Below are positions 17,157-26,758 of a stretch of DNA of 64,000 nucleotides, piece by piece; within the stretch, counting starts at the first letter, position 1; each line of letters starts with the position of its first letter. Origin of the DNA: CAYHHI01 sp964356335 (GTDB lineage: Bacteria > Arandabacterota > Arandabacteria > Arandabacterales > Arandabacteraceae); assembly GCA_964356335.1 (NCBI GenBank), contig CAYHHI010000006.1, positions 40,025-104,024 of the forward strand. The letters run 5' to 3'. A program made the position numbers and the translations under genes. The notes beneath the pieces are model-generated. The model saw nothing but the letters and a program-made list of their open reading frames with translations, had not been told where the DNA came from and ran no database searches.

Positions 17157-18448
17157 GCGGCCTTTGCGACCTCCGCGGTTCCGAATTGGTCAAGTTGGGA
17201 GGACCTGTGGAGTCCGACCAGTGTGTCTGCAGCGTCCTTGTCAAACTGGTTGCCTCGTCTCACTCGTATTCGTTCGACTGCCTCGACGGCACTCATCGCC
17301 TTCCGGTAGGGCCGCTCCGTCGTCATTGCCACGAAGGCATCGGCCACCTTGAGTATGCCTGCTGCTTTGGGTATCTCGTCTTCCTTGAGACCTCGTGGAT
17401 AACCCCGTCCGTCCGGACGCTCGTGGTGCGCGAGCACGATGGTGCTGGCCTGCTTGAGACCCCTCACCCTTCCCACTATGGATGCACCCATCTGGGCATG
17501 TTTCCTCACCGAGGCCCATTCATCCGGCGACAGCGATTCTCCCTTTGACAGAATGCGGTTTCCTACCGCGACGTAGCCTATGTCATGAAGCATGGCAGCG
17601 TATTCAAGAGCTCTCAGCCGCCAGCCCGTGATCCCAAGTCTCCTGCCTAACTCGACTGCAAGGCTTGCGACCCGCTCGGATTCCCCGCCAAGGAATGGTG
17701 TGCTCGAATCCACGATTGACGCAAGGGCTCGAACGGTTTCCCTCTGGGAGTTCTGAAGCTCGAGATTAGTCTTGGAGGTACGTGCATAATAGACCAGCCA
17801 GAGAAAGAAGATGGCAACAAGCCAGAGCGTGGCCCGGACATAGAGATAAGCGATTGCGACGCCAACCAAGGGCGCCGCAAAAGACTGGGGCAGCATCCAG
17901 AGGTAGCTTGCTCTCCACGTCGCGATCACCGGACGCCTGAGCTTCAGGCTTGACCACACGGCCACAAGCCCTGTGTTTGTGAAGAAATAGGTGAGATGGC
18001 ATAGGATGAGCGGGAGGACTAGGCTCGGCGCAAGATCAAGCCGGCCTCCCCAGACTGCAAGACTGGCACCGCCCGCGACCTTATATACAAGTCCGGCAAG
18101 GGCAAGCGAGACCGCCATCTGAGACATGTTAAATAGCGACCGGGGGGTTGCGAACCTGAGGAGCACCTTGGTGAGGAAGAGCATCTCAACGGCAGCAAGC
18201 CAGGCGGCAACCTCTCCACCATAGCCTATTATTATGGCGAAGTTCACAACAGCTGTGCCGGTGACAGCCCCGCCACCCCTCAGCGTCACATAGGTGAGCA
18301 CGCCTGCGGCCATGAGCAGTGCAAACCACAGGGTCACCCCGCGCGGATCACTCTTGAGTGTGGTGAGGAAACCTTCGAAGGAGATGCCGAGAACCGCTAG
18401 AGCAATCAGGGTGACAGCGAAGGCATAGACGTTTGCTCTATCTTTCAT
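17153..18448 (-). CDS. Membrane HD-GYP phosphodiesterase (6 TM)
   Basis: 431 residues: about six membrane helices in the first 205 residues, a short linker, and a C-terminal HD-GYP domain (about 235-415). HD, HHERPDGRGYP and the distal motif ERPYR are present; the Lys after HDIG is replaced (HDIGYVAVG). Probably hydrolyses cyclic di-GMP under control of the membrane part. Coupled by a 4-nt overlap to holA, an unusual neighbour that probably reflects operon read-through rather than function. Paralogous in layout to the next gene upstream. Confidence 0.9.
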   Translation of the reverse strand: MKDRANVYAFAVTLIALAVLGISFEGFLTTLKSDPRGVTLWFALLMAAGVLTYVTLRGGGAVTGTAVVNFAIIIGYGGEVAAWLAAVEMLFLTKVLLRFATPRSLFNMSQMAVSLALAGLVYKVAGGASLAVWGGRLDLAPSLVLPLILCHLTYFFTNTGLVAVWSSLKLRRPVIATWRASYLWMLPQSFAAPLVGVAIAYLYVRATLWLVAIFFLWLVYYARTSKTNLELQNSQRETVRALASIVDSSTPFLGGESERVASLAVELGRRLGITGWRLRALEYAAMLHDIGYVAVGNRILSKGESLSPDEWASVRKHAQMGASIVGRVRGLKQASTIVLAHHERPDGRGYPRGLKEDEIPKAAGILKVADAFVAMTTERPYRKAMSAVEAVERIRVRRGNQFDKDAADTLVGLHRSSQLDQFGTAEVAKAA

Positions 18449-18677
18449 TATGGGCGATACGTTCGAGCTTTGTTGCTACCCGATTGCATCCCAGAACCCT
18501 GCCCCATCAGACGGCGTTCTCGCTATCACAGGCATCCCTATCCTTGCTGCCTTGCAGGTTCATTCATGAGCCAAGGCCCCCTCGCGCGGAAGAGGCTCTT
18601 CGCCCCCAGCCTATTCAATTCAGGCTGTTTGATTCGTCGAGAGGGTATCACTCGGCGGACAGGAGCGCAACAGAATT

Positions 18678-18707
18678 CATTCCGGCCCGGCTCATTCCGG
18701 CCCGGCT
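18678..18707. repeat. 15-bp tandem duplication between two HD-GYP genes
   Basis: CATTCCGGCCCGGCT occurs twice head to tail (18678-18692, 18693-18707), right at the stop codon of the upstream HD-GYP gene. The gap 18449-18706 otherwise holds only a short perfect palindrome, GAAGAG-G-CTCTTC (near 18589-18601), of unknown meaning. Confidence 0.8.
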
Positions 18708-20017
18708 CATCTTACGCTGAGACTCTCAATCTCATCTGTTCTTTTTTTCAAGAGCCTCATGAGATATTCCACGACAACCGGGTCGAACTCGCTTCCCGAG
18801 CCCTTCCTCAATTCCTCCAGGGCTTCGCCCACACTCCGCTTCTTCCTGTAGGGTCTGTCGGAAGTCATGGCGTCAAAAGCGTCTGCCACGTTGAGGATTC
18901 TTGCGCCGATGGGAGTCTCGTGGGCTTTGAGGCCATCGGGATACCCCAGGCCGTCAGGCCGCTCGTGATGGTGCCTCACGATCCCGACTGCCCCCTTGAA
19001 GAGCTCAACCTTTGACACCACCTGCGCACTGTGCACGGGATGCTGTTTTATTGCAGTCTTCTCCTGGTCGTCAAGCGGTCCGGGCTTTGAGAGAATCTCG
19101 ATGTCCATGCTGATCTTGCCTATATCATGGAGCAGGGCACCGCTCTCGATTGTCTCAACGGTCGATTCCGGAAATCCCATCTCGCGCGCAAGTAATGCGG
19201 AGAGCCTCGAGACCCTGCTGGAGTGGTCGTAGGTGTAGCGATCGCGAGCATCCACAGAGGAGGACAGGGCCCTAAGGGCCTCGACCCGCGACCTTCTAAG
19301 GTCAAGACTTCGCTTCAAGGCATCTCTGGTCAAGAGAAGCGGAAAAATGAAGAGCACGAACGCAAGAATTCCCATGTCCGCGTAAGCAACTGAGACAATC
19401 GCGCCTATCAGAAGCGTGAACATGAGGTGATGGAAGTTCCTGCCGAAATTGAGAACCAGGAACCGACGGAGGTTCGAGCCTCTCCGGCTCCTCAAGACCA
19501 ATTCGGCCGCGGAGCCCACGACGAAAAACATGACCGACGCGATGAGGAGAGCCGGGATCGCTCTGGCAGAAAAGATCCACCCTGCATAGGCATCAAGCCC
19601 GGCAACAGAGCGGCTGCCTTGAGCCATCACGGCGTCAGCGGGCATGAGGCCCCGCCACACGGCAACTGTCGCAAGCGACGCCACGAGATTTCTTAAGGCG
19701 GCGACGCCTGCCATCCGTCGCCATCTTGAGACCACACTTGCCGATGCGATGGCAACACCCAGACCGACACCCACGACCTCGAATCTCGCCAGGACGAGAC
19801 AGGCGGAAAGGACAAGGGCATCGGACGGAAAGAAGAAGCCGCCCCACGGAAGCTCGGTTGCGACTGCCGCAAGGACGGCAGCGAACGATGCAAACGCAAG
19901 TGCGGGACCGAGCCCGGAGCCGAGATAGTAAGCCGTTCCTCCTGCAAGTCCACAACCCAGGAGGAAGACCAAGCCTCTTAAGGTGATCTCAGAAGCGGAT
20001 CTGCCTTCCTGCCTCAC
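18707..20017 (-). CDS. Membrane HD-GYP phosphodiesterase
   Basis: 436 residues: an N-terminal membrane domain of several helices (about 12-225) and a canonical HD-GYP domain (about 245-425) with ALLHDIGKIS, RHHERPDGLGYPDG and SDRPYRKKRS. All catalytic residues are visible, so c-di-GMP hydrolysis is likely. It shares plan but little sequence with the neighbouring membrane HD-GYP protein. In the first 20 kb there are five HD-GYP modules against one doubtful GGDEF domain. Confidence 0.92.
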   Translation of the reverse strand: MRQEGRSASEITLRGLVFLLGCGLAGGTAYYLGSGLGPALAFASFAAVLAAVATELPWGGFFFPSDALVLSACLVLARFEVVGVGLGVAIASASVVSRWRRMAGVAALRNLVASLATVAVWRGLMPADAVMAQGSRSVAGLDAYAGWIFSARAIPALLIASVMFFVVGSAAELVLRSRRGSNLRRFLVLNFGRNFHHLMFTLLIGAIVSVAYADMGILAFVLFIFPLLLTRDALKRSLDLRRSRVEALRALSSSVDARDRYTYDHSSRVSRLSALLAREMGFPESTVETIESGALLHDIGKISMDIEILSKPGPLDDQEKTAIKQHPVHSAQVVSKVELFKGAVGIVRHHHERPDGLGYPDGLKAHETPIGARILNVADAFDAMTSDRPYRKKRSVGEALEELRKGSGSEFDPVVVEYLMRLLKKRTDEIESLSVR

Positions 20018-20103
20018 GCGGGATTCTCCTTCCTGGTAAGTCCGTTCCGTTTAAGGGAAACCCTATCCGTGCCCCGCCAATCTTAAGCCAATCAGGACTT
20101 ATT

Positions 20104-21018
20104 TCAAGTGTAAATGCGCCTGAGGCCCGCCCGGGCGCCAAGATCAAGCGCCTTATCGAATTGATCCCCTCGAAGCCTCCGTGCTATCCCGGGAAACTGA
20201 TCCGCGTGGTAGCACGGTCTGTACTGGTCCATCACATTGACGAAGGTATCCGATGAGATCTCGCGCGCGAGAAAATCGAGAATCTCTTTTGACTGATCGA
20301 GATGGCCCGGCATGACAAGGTGCCGTACAAGCAGGCCCCGAATGGCGAGCCCGTCCCTTATCACAAGATCACCAACCTGCCTGTGCATCTCTCTTATCGC
20401 CTGCCTGGCTACAGACGGATAGTCGGGCGCATTGCAGTACTGCTGTGAGGAAGTCTCACACCAGAATTTGAAGTCCGGCATATAGATATCGACGATGCCG
20501 TCCAGGGACTTCAGGGTGTCTATACTCTCATAGCCGCCACAATTGTAGACCAGGGGCAGGGAAAGTCCGTCGCCCGCGGCGACGAGAACCGCCTCCATTA
20601 TCTGCGGCACGAAATGGGTGGGCGTGACCAGGTTGATGTTATGACACCCGATTTCCTCAAGCCTCAGCATCATGAGGGCAAGTTCCTCGGGCGGTATCTC
20701 TTTGCCCTGAAGGTGATGGCTTATCTCGTAGTTCTGACAGAAACAACACCGAAGATTGCATCCCGTCAGGAATATGGCGCCCGAACCGTTCTGCCCGACA
20801 AGGGGTGCCTCCTCGCCAAAATGCGGTCCGCAACTTGAAACCCGAGGAAGTAGCTCCCCCTTGCAGATGCCGATCTGGCCGTGGGTCCTGTCGATGCCGC
20901 AATTCCTGGGGCAGAGATTGCACGAGGAAAGCCTGGCGTAGGAGGATTCCACCCTGACCTGGAACTCTCCACTGGCCAGAAGCCTCCTGTAGCTGGGGTA
21001 ACGTGTTTCCATGCTCAC
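20104..21018 (-). CDS. Radical SAM protein of the PflX/COG1313 type
   Basis: 304 residues. The radical SAM cluster motif is CNLRCCFC (C87, C91, C94). An N-terminal four-cysteine segment (C33, C36, C40, C52, in CNLCPRNC...GICKG) typifies the PflA-related, still unassigned COG1313 enzymes. The NCGGYE and PDFKFW motifs also fit. Its glycyl-radical or other substrate protein is not visible nearby. The short gaps to both neighbours leave its transcription open. Function beyond radical chemistry is unknown. Confidence 0.85.
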   Translation of the reverse strand: MSMETRYPSYRRLLASGEFQVRVESSYARLSSCNLCPRNCGIDRTHGQIGICKGELLPRVSSCGPHFGEEAPLVGQNGSGAIFLTGCNLRCCFCQNYEISHHLQGKEIPPEELALMMLRLEEIGCHNINLVTPTHFVPQIMEAVLVAAGDGLSLPLVYNCGGYESIDTLKSLDGIVDIYMPDFKFWCETSSQQYCNAPDYPSVARQAIREMHRQVGDLVIRDGLAIRGLLVRHLVMPGHLDQSKEILDFLAREISSDTFVNVMDQYRPCYHADQFPGIARRLRGDQFDKALDLGARAGLRRIYT

Positions 21019-21153
21019 ACAATACGTTCGGCCTCTACCCGTGCTCGTGCCTGCACGCTTATTGAACCGGTTTCAAGGGCTGGCCTTTGGGCTCGGCAGG
21101 AGGATTCCGAATTTGATCGGTGCGGAAGTGCTAGCCTCTTACCTGGCGGCTTC

Positions 21154-22077
21154 TTAATCAATGACAATGTCGGATGGGAGAATATACTTGATCGGGTCTT
21201 GCAGCATGCCGTTCAATCGGACCTCATAGTGCAGGTGGGGGCCAGAGGATCGTCCCGAGTTGCCCACATAGGATATGACATCGCCTCGCTTGACCTGCTG
21301 TCCCTTGGTGACCGCAAGTTTGCCGTTGTGAGCATACCGGGTGACGACGCCGTTACCATGATCTATCTCAATGGTATAGCCGTAAGCTCCGTCGTAGGCC
21401 GCGAACCGGACCACGCCGTCCGCAGTAGCGAAGACCCTGGAACCCTTCCTTGCCGAGAAATCGACCCCCTCGTGCCGGCAGATCCTTCCCGTGAAGGGGT
21501 CCCGCCGCCTGCCGAAGGTGCTGCTTATATATCCGGAATCGCAGGGCCTTATGGAAGGCATGCCTTTGAGATCCTCGGTCTTGCTCTTCAGTTGGGTGAG
21601 GATCTCATCGAAGCTGTGGCGCTGGAGCTTTATCTGCCTCAAGAGCCTATCTACATTTATATTGAGCGATGCAAGAGTCTGCCCGAGAGGATGGCTAACC
21701 TCCGTCGGGATCGACAGTTCCGGACCTCCTACCCCAACCTCCCAGACGTCATTATCGAGAGGCTCAAGATCCGCGAGGATCCGCATCTTCTCTTCAAACT
21801 TGGCACGGTCAGCCATATCATACTCAAGGGTGGAGACCTTACCCTGGATGCTGGCTATCTGCTGCTTGAGGACCTCGTTTTCCCGCTCAAGCTCCCCGAA
21901 TTTCTCCCTGTTTATGACGTTAGTGAAGGTCTGAAGCCCGGAGAATACGGAAAAGCCCAAGAAAACAAGCAAAAAGCCGACAACAAAGATCAACCGTCTC
22001 CTGGTTACCGAGATTGACTTCGGTGGTGATTTGGGAGAATGCATCAGAATCAGGGTCACCTTGTCTCCGGTCAACAC
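21154..22077 (-). CDS. M23-family peptidase with coiled coil (murein hydrolase or activator)
   Basis: Up to 307 residues: cytoplasmic N terminus, one membrane helix (about 29-50), a long coiled coil (about 55-175) and a LytM/M23 domain (about 180-300). The zinc ligands are present: H202 and D206 in RHEGVDFS and HLHYE at 281-285, so it should be an active endopeptidase rather than an EnvC-like activator. The start is uncertain: the first GTG (22077), a GTG at 22059 preceded by GGAG, or the ATG at 22044. It follows the sigma-factor gene with a promoter candidate between. Confidence 0.9.
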   Translation of the reverse strand: MLTGDKVTLILMHSPKSPPKSISVTRRRLIFVVGFLLVFLGFSVFSGLQTFTNVINREKFGELERENEVLKQQIASIQGKVSTLEYDMADRAKFEEKMRILADLEPLDNDVWEVGVGGPELSIPTEVSHPLGQTLASLNINVDRLLRQIKLQRHSFDEILTQLKSKTEDLKGMPSIRPCDSGYISSTFGRRRDPFTGRICRHEGVDFSARKGSRVFATADGVVRFAAYDGAYGYTIEIDHGNGVVTRYAHNGKLAVTKGQQVKRGDVISYVGNSGRSSGPHLHYEVRLNGMLQDPIKYILPSDIVID

Positions 22078-22106
22078 TACCCCCTATCAGGTGATCTCAG
22101 AAGGGC

Positions 22107-22135
22107 AACTTACCAACAGGTATGCAATTTGTCAA
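22107..22135 (-). promoter_or_regulatory. Candidate promoter for the M23 peptidase
   Basis: Minus strand perfect -35 TTGACA (22130-22135), 17 bp, weak -10 TAAGTT (22107-22112), between the sigma-factor gene and the peptidase gene. Confidence 0.4.
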
Positions 22136-22163
22136 GCAAAAATCGCGCTCGACCGAGAAAAAC

Positions 22164-23030
22164 CTAGTTCAGATAAGCCTGAAGATATGAACTGCGCGAG
22201 GCGTGTCTCAGCCTCTTTATGGCTTTTTCCTTTATCTGCCTTACCCGTTCCCTGGTAAGACTGAGAATCCTGCCGATCTCCTCAAGGGTCAAGGGTTCCT
22301 CTCGCCCGATGCCAAAATACAGCGTCAGGATCTTAGCCTCTCGAGCGCTCAGCGTCTCAAGCGCTTCGGCAATGTCCTCCTGAAGCGATCTTTCGATCAC
22401 GTCCTGATCAGGCGATTCGGCATCGGCATCCGCGAGGACCTCTCTCAACGAACCATCGTCCTCATCCGACGTTGGAGCATCTATCGACAGGTGAGGAATG
22501 GCGACTTTAAGGGTATCCGTCACTTCCCTCTCACTTATGTCCAGATGTTCGGCAATCTCGCTCGCTGTGGGCTCGCGTCCCAGATCATGGCCCAGCTCCC
22601 CCGAGGTCTTGCCGATGCGGCTCAGCGTACCGGCTCTGTTCAAAGGAAGCCGCACTATTCGAGACTGCTCGGCAATAGCCTGGAGGATTCGCTGCCTTAT
22701 CCACCAGATCGCATAGGAGATGAACTTACAGCCCTTTTTCTCGTCAAAGGTCTTAGCAGCTCTCACCAGCCCGGCATTACCTTCGCTGATAAGATCAGCC
22801 AGGCTCAATCCCCGGTTCCTGTACTGGCGCGCCACGCTAACCACGAAACGTAGGTTGGCCTTCACCAGCTTCTCAAGGGCTTCATGCTCTCCCTTGCGAA
22901 TCCTTCGCGCCAGATCAGCCTCTTCCTCAGGCTTCAAAAGCGGCTCGTCACTTATCTCCCTAAGATACAGAGCAAGCGACTTTTCCTCTTCCACAAACCC
23001 TCTGTCGTCCTTCACCATCGTTGTCCCCAC
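22164..23030 (-). CDS. Sigma-70 family RNA polymerase sigma factor (RpoD/RpoS class)
   Basis: 288 residues with regions 1.2 (SLALYLREISDEPLL), 2 (NLRFVVSVARQYRNRGLSLADLISEGN; 2.4 ISYAIWWIRQRI), 3 and 4 (LTLEEIGRILSLTRERVRQIKEKAIKRLR). No region 1.1 or large non-conserved insert, so it resembles a short primary-type or RpoS-like group 2 factor. Whether it is the vegetative factor cannot be decided here. It begins 62 nt after the HtrA gene, suggesting co-transcription. Confidence 0.92.
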   Translation of the reverse strand: MGTTMVKDDRGFVEEEKSLALYLREISDEPLLKPEEEADLARRIRKGEHEALEKLVKANLRFVVSVARQYRNRGLSLADLISEGNAGLVRAAKTFDEKKGCKFISYAIWWIRQRILQAIAEQSRIVRLPLNRAGTLSRIGKTSGELGHDLGREPTASEIAEHLDISEREVTDTLKVAIPHLSIDAPTSDEDDGSLREVLADADAESPDQDVIERSLQEDIAEALETLSAREAKILTLYFGIGREEPLTLEEIGRILSLTRERVRQIKEKAIKRLRHASRSSYLQAYLN

Positions 23031-23092
23031 CTTCCGTCCCGGACACCCAACCTACCAAAATCCTGTGACCAATACGAGCCCAGCAGATTATC

Positions 23093-24583
23093 TCAGTCCT
23101 GCCTGGGTTTGACAGCAACAAATCGACTGCCGCCTTCTCGCTTCACCAGAAAGAGCACGGGCTTATCCTTCCTGCCCTGTGCCTTGCCTATTAAGTTGTT
23201 ATACTTGCTGAGGTTACCTACAGGCTCCCCGTTTACCTCTTCGATGAAATCGCCCGGAGCGAGGCCGGCCTCTTCAGCGGGACTTCCCGGCTCGACCGCG
23301 ACGACCACTATACCTTTATCGGCATCAGCGGGGGCAAACTGTCTGCCTTCGGCGCCGTTTGCGTCGTCAACCCTGACTCCAAGCCATTCTTCCTTAGGCT
23401 TCGAGGGTTCCTCAGCCCTGGCGACCTCGGTCGGCCGTTCCGCAAGCTTGACGTTGACGGTCTTGCGGTCGTCGCCCCTCTGGACGAGGAGCGCTATCTC
23501 TTTGCCCACACCAGTCTGGGCTACCTTAAGTCTGAAATGATCGACGTTGCCGACCTTGTCGCCGTTGAATTCCAGGATTATGTCTCCCGTCCTGACGCCG
23601 GCTTTGGCAGCAGGGCCGTCGTCCACAACCGAGCCGACAAGGATCCCGCTCTTGGGATCGACATTGAGGGCCTCTCCTATATCCTTGGTGATCTCCTGAG
23701 GGAATATGCCAAGATAGCCCCACGACACCTTTCCATATTTGATGATTTCATCTGCAACATGTTTCACTAAATTTATAGGTATGGCGAACCCTATGCCCTG
23801 ACCAAGGGGATTTATGGCCGTATTCATGCCCACGGCTTCACCGTTTATGTTGACCAACGGGCCCCCGCTGTTTCCGAAGTTGATGGATGCATCGGTCTGG
23901 ATGAAGTCCTGAAGCGCGGGAGTCCCACCCACAATGTTCAGGGCAGAACGACCCTTGGCACTTATCACACCCACCGTCACAGTCCCTTCGAGGCGCCCGA
24001 AAGGGTTCCCCACCGCAATCGCCCAGTCGCCGATCCGAATCGCATCCGAATCCCCAAGATTGACGACCGACGGCTGGCCGGGCGCATCAATCTTCAAGAT
24101 TGCGATGTCCGTATTAGGATCGCTTCCCACAACCGCAGCCTTGTATTCACTTCCGTCAAGGAGCCTCACGATGATCTCCTGGGCATCCTTGACAACATGA
24201 TTGTTTGTCACGACGTAGCCGCGGCTGTCAAAGATGAAACCGGATGCAAAGCCCGGAACTTGATACTCGCGCTTCTGCTGAAACTCGGGAATCAGGTCTC
24301 GGAAAATCCTTCCGAAGGGCTCGTCGAATTGCATCCCCGAGCCACCCGTTTCGATCTTCTGCTTGGTATCTATGCTCACGACAGCTGGCATGACCTTGGC
24401 GGCCACATCGACAAATGGGCTCGGCTCGATCGAACCCTTGGTCAAAACGTGTGAACTCGCAACCGCCCTCTGGGGTTCGTCTGATTTGGATTGGTCCTCG
24501 GCACGCGAGCCTGTTGACTGGCAGCCCAGAACAAGGCTCAAGCCCAAAATCATCGCTGCGAGCCTCGAAATGTTGATCCTCAA
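23093..24583 (-). CDS. Periplasmic serine protease of the Do/HtrA family, lipoprotein-anchored
   Basis: 496 residues. The signal ends in a lipobox LVLGC (C21). The trypsin-like domain has the triad H129 (TNNHVV), D159 (NTDIAIL) and S239 (NFGNSGGPL), followed by two PDZ domains (about 285-385 and 400-495). Degrades or refolds damaged envelope proteins. Translation probably starts at a TTG with GGGAGGG 8 nt upstream. Lipid anchoring is unusual for DegP, which is normally soluble. Followed by the sigma-factor gene. Confidence 0.93.
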   Translation of the reverse strand: MRINISRLAAMILGLSLVLGCQSTGSRAEDQSKSDEPQRAVASSHVLTKGSIEPSPFVDVAAKVMPAVVSIDTKQKIETGGSGMQFDEPFGRIFRDLIPEFQQKREYQVPGFASGFIFDSRGYVVTNNHVVKDAQEIIVRLLDGSEYKAAVVGSDPNTDIAILKIDAPGQPSVVNLGDSDAIRIGDWAIAVGNPFGRLEGTVTVGVISAKGRSALNIVGGTPALQDFIQTDASINFGNSGGPLVNINGEAVGMNTAINPLGQGIGFAIPINLVKHVADEIIKYGKVSWGYLGIFPQEITKDIGEALNVDPKSGILVGSVVDDGPAAKAGVRTGDIILEFNGDKVGNVDHFRLKVAQTGVGKEIALLVQRGDDRKTVNVKLAERPTEVARAEEPSKPKEEWLGVRVDDANGAEGRQFAPADADKGIVVVAVEPGSPAEEAGLAPGDFIEEVNGEPVGNLSKYNNLIGKAQGRKDKPVLFLVKREGGSRFVAVKPRQD

Positions 24584-24796
24584 GGTATGACCCTCCCTCT
24601 TTCCGTGCCTGTGAATTAATCTGGCTGGTTCCTTAAGGTTTGAACCTGAATCCTAGGGAAAAGTTCCGTGGTCAGTATAGGTCAATCGAGACTTGCACCG
24701 ACAGAACCACAACGGGGCAACAACCCCATCCTCACAGGATCCTCACAGGACCATCGGGCATTGTACCTAAGACCTGAGAAGGTGTCAACAGTTTTC

Positions 24797-24825
24797 TTGC
24801 CATATCCCGGCCCATTTGGTATATT
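24797..24825 (+). promoter_or_regulatory. Sigma-70 promoter for lpxH-like gene
   Basis: TTGCCA (24797-24802), 17 bp, TATATT (24820-24825). Start expected near 24832, giving a leader of about 35 nt before the TTG start at 24868. The remainder of the divergent gap 24584-24796 shows no clear HtrA promoter. Confidence 0.65.
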
Positions 24826-24867
24826 GTCTCCGCTCAGTTTTGACGCAAAATCCGCGGGGAGGTTGCA

Positions 24868-25605
24868 TTGCAAGCGCACGATGCGGAAGGCTTGGTTTAT
24901 TTTCTTTCCGACCTACATCTGGGTGCATATCCGGATGCAGAGAAAGCCTCCGTTCCGTTGCTGACCGGTTTCCTCGATCACGTCCTGGACACCGGGGGCA
25001 GGCTCTACATCGTCGGTGATCTCCTTGACTTCTGGTTCGAATACCCGACCGTCGTGCCGCGCTATCCTTTCAGGCTCCTGGCTCATCTCAAGTCGATGGT
25101 GGACTCCGGATGCGAGGTCACCTACATCGCCGGCAACCATGACTACTGGATGGGTGATTTCCTGAGAAACGACGTTGGGGTCCTGACCGTGCCGGACATC
25201 CTTGAGACCTCGATAGGTGGCAGGCGTTTCTTCATATCCCACGGTGACGGCATAGCTACGACCGGCCAGCTTGGCTACCGAGTCCTCAAGAAGATTCTAC
25301 ACAGCAGAGCGGTATCCTCAGGTTTCCGGCTCTTGCACCCGGATGTCGGCCTTCGCCTGGCGGGTGCCTTCTCAAAGATGAGCAGACGGCGGAGCTCGAG
25401 AAACTCGAACGATTTCAATCTCAGGGCGTTCGTTGAGAAGATGGCCAGCAGGGGCTTCGATTACGTTGTCCTGGGGCATCTTCATAAGCCCCAGATGTTT
25501 CAGGTCTCGAAGACGTCATGCCTGGTGGTTGGGGACTGGATAGACAGCTTTACCTACGGGCTTTATGCCGGGGGGAAGCTCTCACTCGAAAAGTGGCAGA
25601 GGTGA
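24868..25605 (+). CDS. lpxH: UDP-2,3-diacylglucosamine hydrolase-like phosphoesterase
   Basis: 245 residues of the LpxH calcineurin-like family, which cleaves UDP-2,3-diacylglucosamine to lipid X in lipid A synthesis. Metal-site motifs in order: SDLHLG (14-19), GDLLDFWFEY (50-59), AGNHD (88-92), SHGDG and GHLHKP near the end. The start is TTG with GGGGAGG 5 nt upstream; no ATG is available before the first motif. It is the only plus-strand gene in the first 44 kb. Some LpxH-like proteins have other substrates, so the symbol is family-level. Confidence 0.85.
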   Translation: MQAHDAEGLVYFLSDLHLGAYPDAEKASVPLLTGFLDHVLDTGGRLYIVGDLLDFWFEYPTVVPRYPFRLLAHLKSMVDSGCEVTYIAGNHDYWMGDFLRNDVGVLTVPDILETSIGGRRFFISHGDGIATTGQLGYRVLKKILHSRAVSSGFRLLHPDVGLRLAGAFSKMSRRRSSRNSNDFNLRAFVEKMASRGFDYVVLGHLHKPQMFQVSKTSCLVVGDWIDSFTYGLYAGGKLSLEKWQR

Positions 25606-25677
25606 AGTCTCTCCAGCCCACGAACGCCCATGTCGGAATCCTTTGCACCTGACCGGGCCAAATGAGTTTGGGCGGGC

Positions 25678-26646
25678 CTATTCTTCCCGAGGCAGGAGAA
25701 TCCCACGGGTCCTGAGAGACAGAGAAATCCTGTGGGTGCCGCCGAGATTGGCACCCAGATCCGTGTAAGCATAATCAAAGGTCATGTTCTTGAAGGCCAA
25801 GCCGGCACCCAGGGTGAGACCGCTGGTCTCGAAGTCTCCTCGGTGACCAAGCCTCAAGGCTACCATGTTGACCAGACCCACTTCCATTCCCAGCAAAACA
25901 CCACCGTCATGGCCTCTTGTCTCCCGGTAATCACATGCGACCAGAGCAGTCACCGGTCTTGGGAGCCACGCCGGCCTGTAACTCGCGCCTGCCTGCCATG
26001 AAAGCGGAAGATCATAGTCCTCGGAGAAATAACCCATCTTGGGTCCAAGGTTCCGGAGCGCGAGGCCGCCGGAGAGGCCCCCGCGAAGAAGACTGACTGG
26101 CCTTGAGTACCCAAGCCCGAAGTCAATGGCATATCCTGTCGCTGAATCCCAGTCAATCTTCTCATAGATGGTCTTACCTGTGATACCCAGCCTCATGTAT
26201 GGCATGGGAGCCATCGCGTAGGTTGCACTGAGGAGAAAATCGAAATAGTGGAAGCTCCCCAGGTAAGTATCCGATTCGTCATATCTGTCCAGGGCATCGG
26301 TATGCAGACCCACGACGGAGACACCGAAGCCATGCCTTCCAGTCGAGGTTCCGAAGGTGAGCATCTCAAGCGATATGTCCTGGAACCAGGCGGTATGGGA
26401 GAAGGTCATGAGGGTCCCATCTATGCCGGTAAGATTGCCTGGATTGGCCTCGGCCCAGGTAGCATCACTGACTGCTACTGTGGCCTCCCCCAGGGCTGCA
26501 ACTCGAGGAACTGTCGAAATCTTCAAGAAATCAACGCAGGTTGGTTCTGCTGGGTCTGCCAAGCCGGTGCCTGCCCAGCACCACCCGAGCATGAGACATA
26601 CGGCCAGTATCCTGGCGCCCCACACTCCGGGAAACCTTCCACCCAT
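25678..26646 (-). CDS. PorV/PorQ-family outer-membrane beta-barrel protein
   Basis: 322 residues with a signal peptide (about 1-31) and a FadL-like barrel pattern of the PorV/PorQ family: the N-terminal segment FLKISTVPRVAALGEATVAVSDATWAEANPG is typical, where loops around the Asn-Pro-Gly step follow the first strand. In FCB bacteria such proteins serve protein secretion or attachment, but many are orphan. AAGGAGATTG precedes the ATG. It is convergent with lpxH. A second, divergent relative is at 57279-58319. Confidence 0.78.
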   Translation of the reverse strand: MGGRFPGVWGARILAVCLMLGWCWAGTGLADPAEPTCVDFLKISTVPRVAALGEATVAVSDATWAEANPGNLTGIDGTLMTFSHTAWFQDISLEMLTFGTSTGRHGFGVSVVGLHTDALDRYDESDTYLGSFHYFDFLLSATYAMAPMPYMRLGITGKTIYEKIDWDSATGYAIDFGLGYSRPVSLLRGGLSGGLALRNLGPKMGYFSEDYDLPLSWQAGASYRPAWLPRPVTALVACDYRETRGHDGGVLLGMEVGLVNMVALRLGHRGDFETSGLTLGAGLAFKNMTFDYAYTDLGANLGGTHRISLSLRTRGILLPREE

Positions 26647-26675
26647 CAGTCAATCTCCTTGCGTGACCCTGACCT

Positions 26676-26705
26676 AACGTAACTTGACTCAACCTCTCGT
26701 GTCAA
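26676..26705 (-). promoter_or_regulatory. Weak promoter candidate for PorV-like gene
   Basis: Minus strand perfect TTGACA (26700-26705) with TACGTT (26676-26681) after 18 bp. The -10 is poor. Confidence 0.35.
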
Positions 26706-26758
26706 GCTTAATGCCACTGGTTCTGGCCGGTGCCAGGGGAGGTGCGCCCGGTTATGGT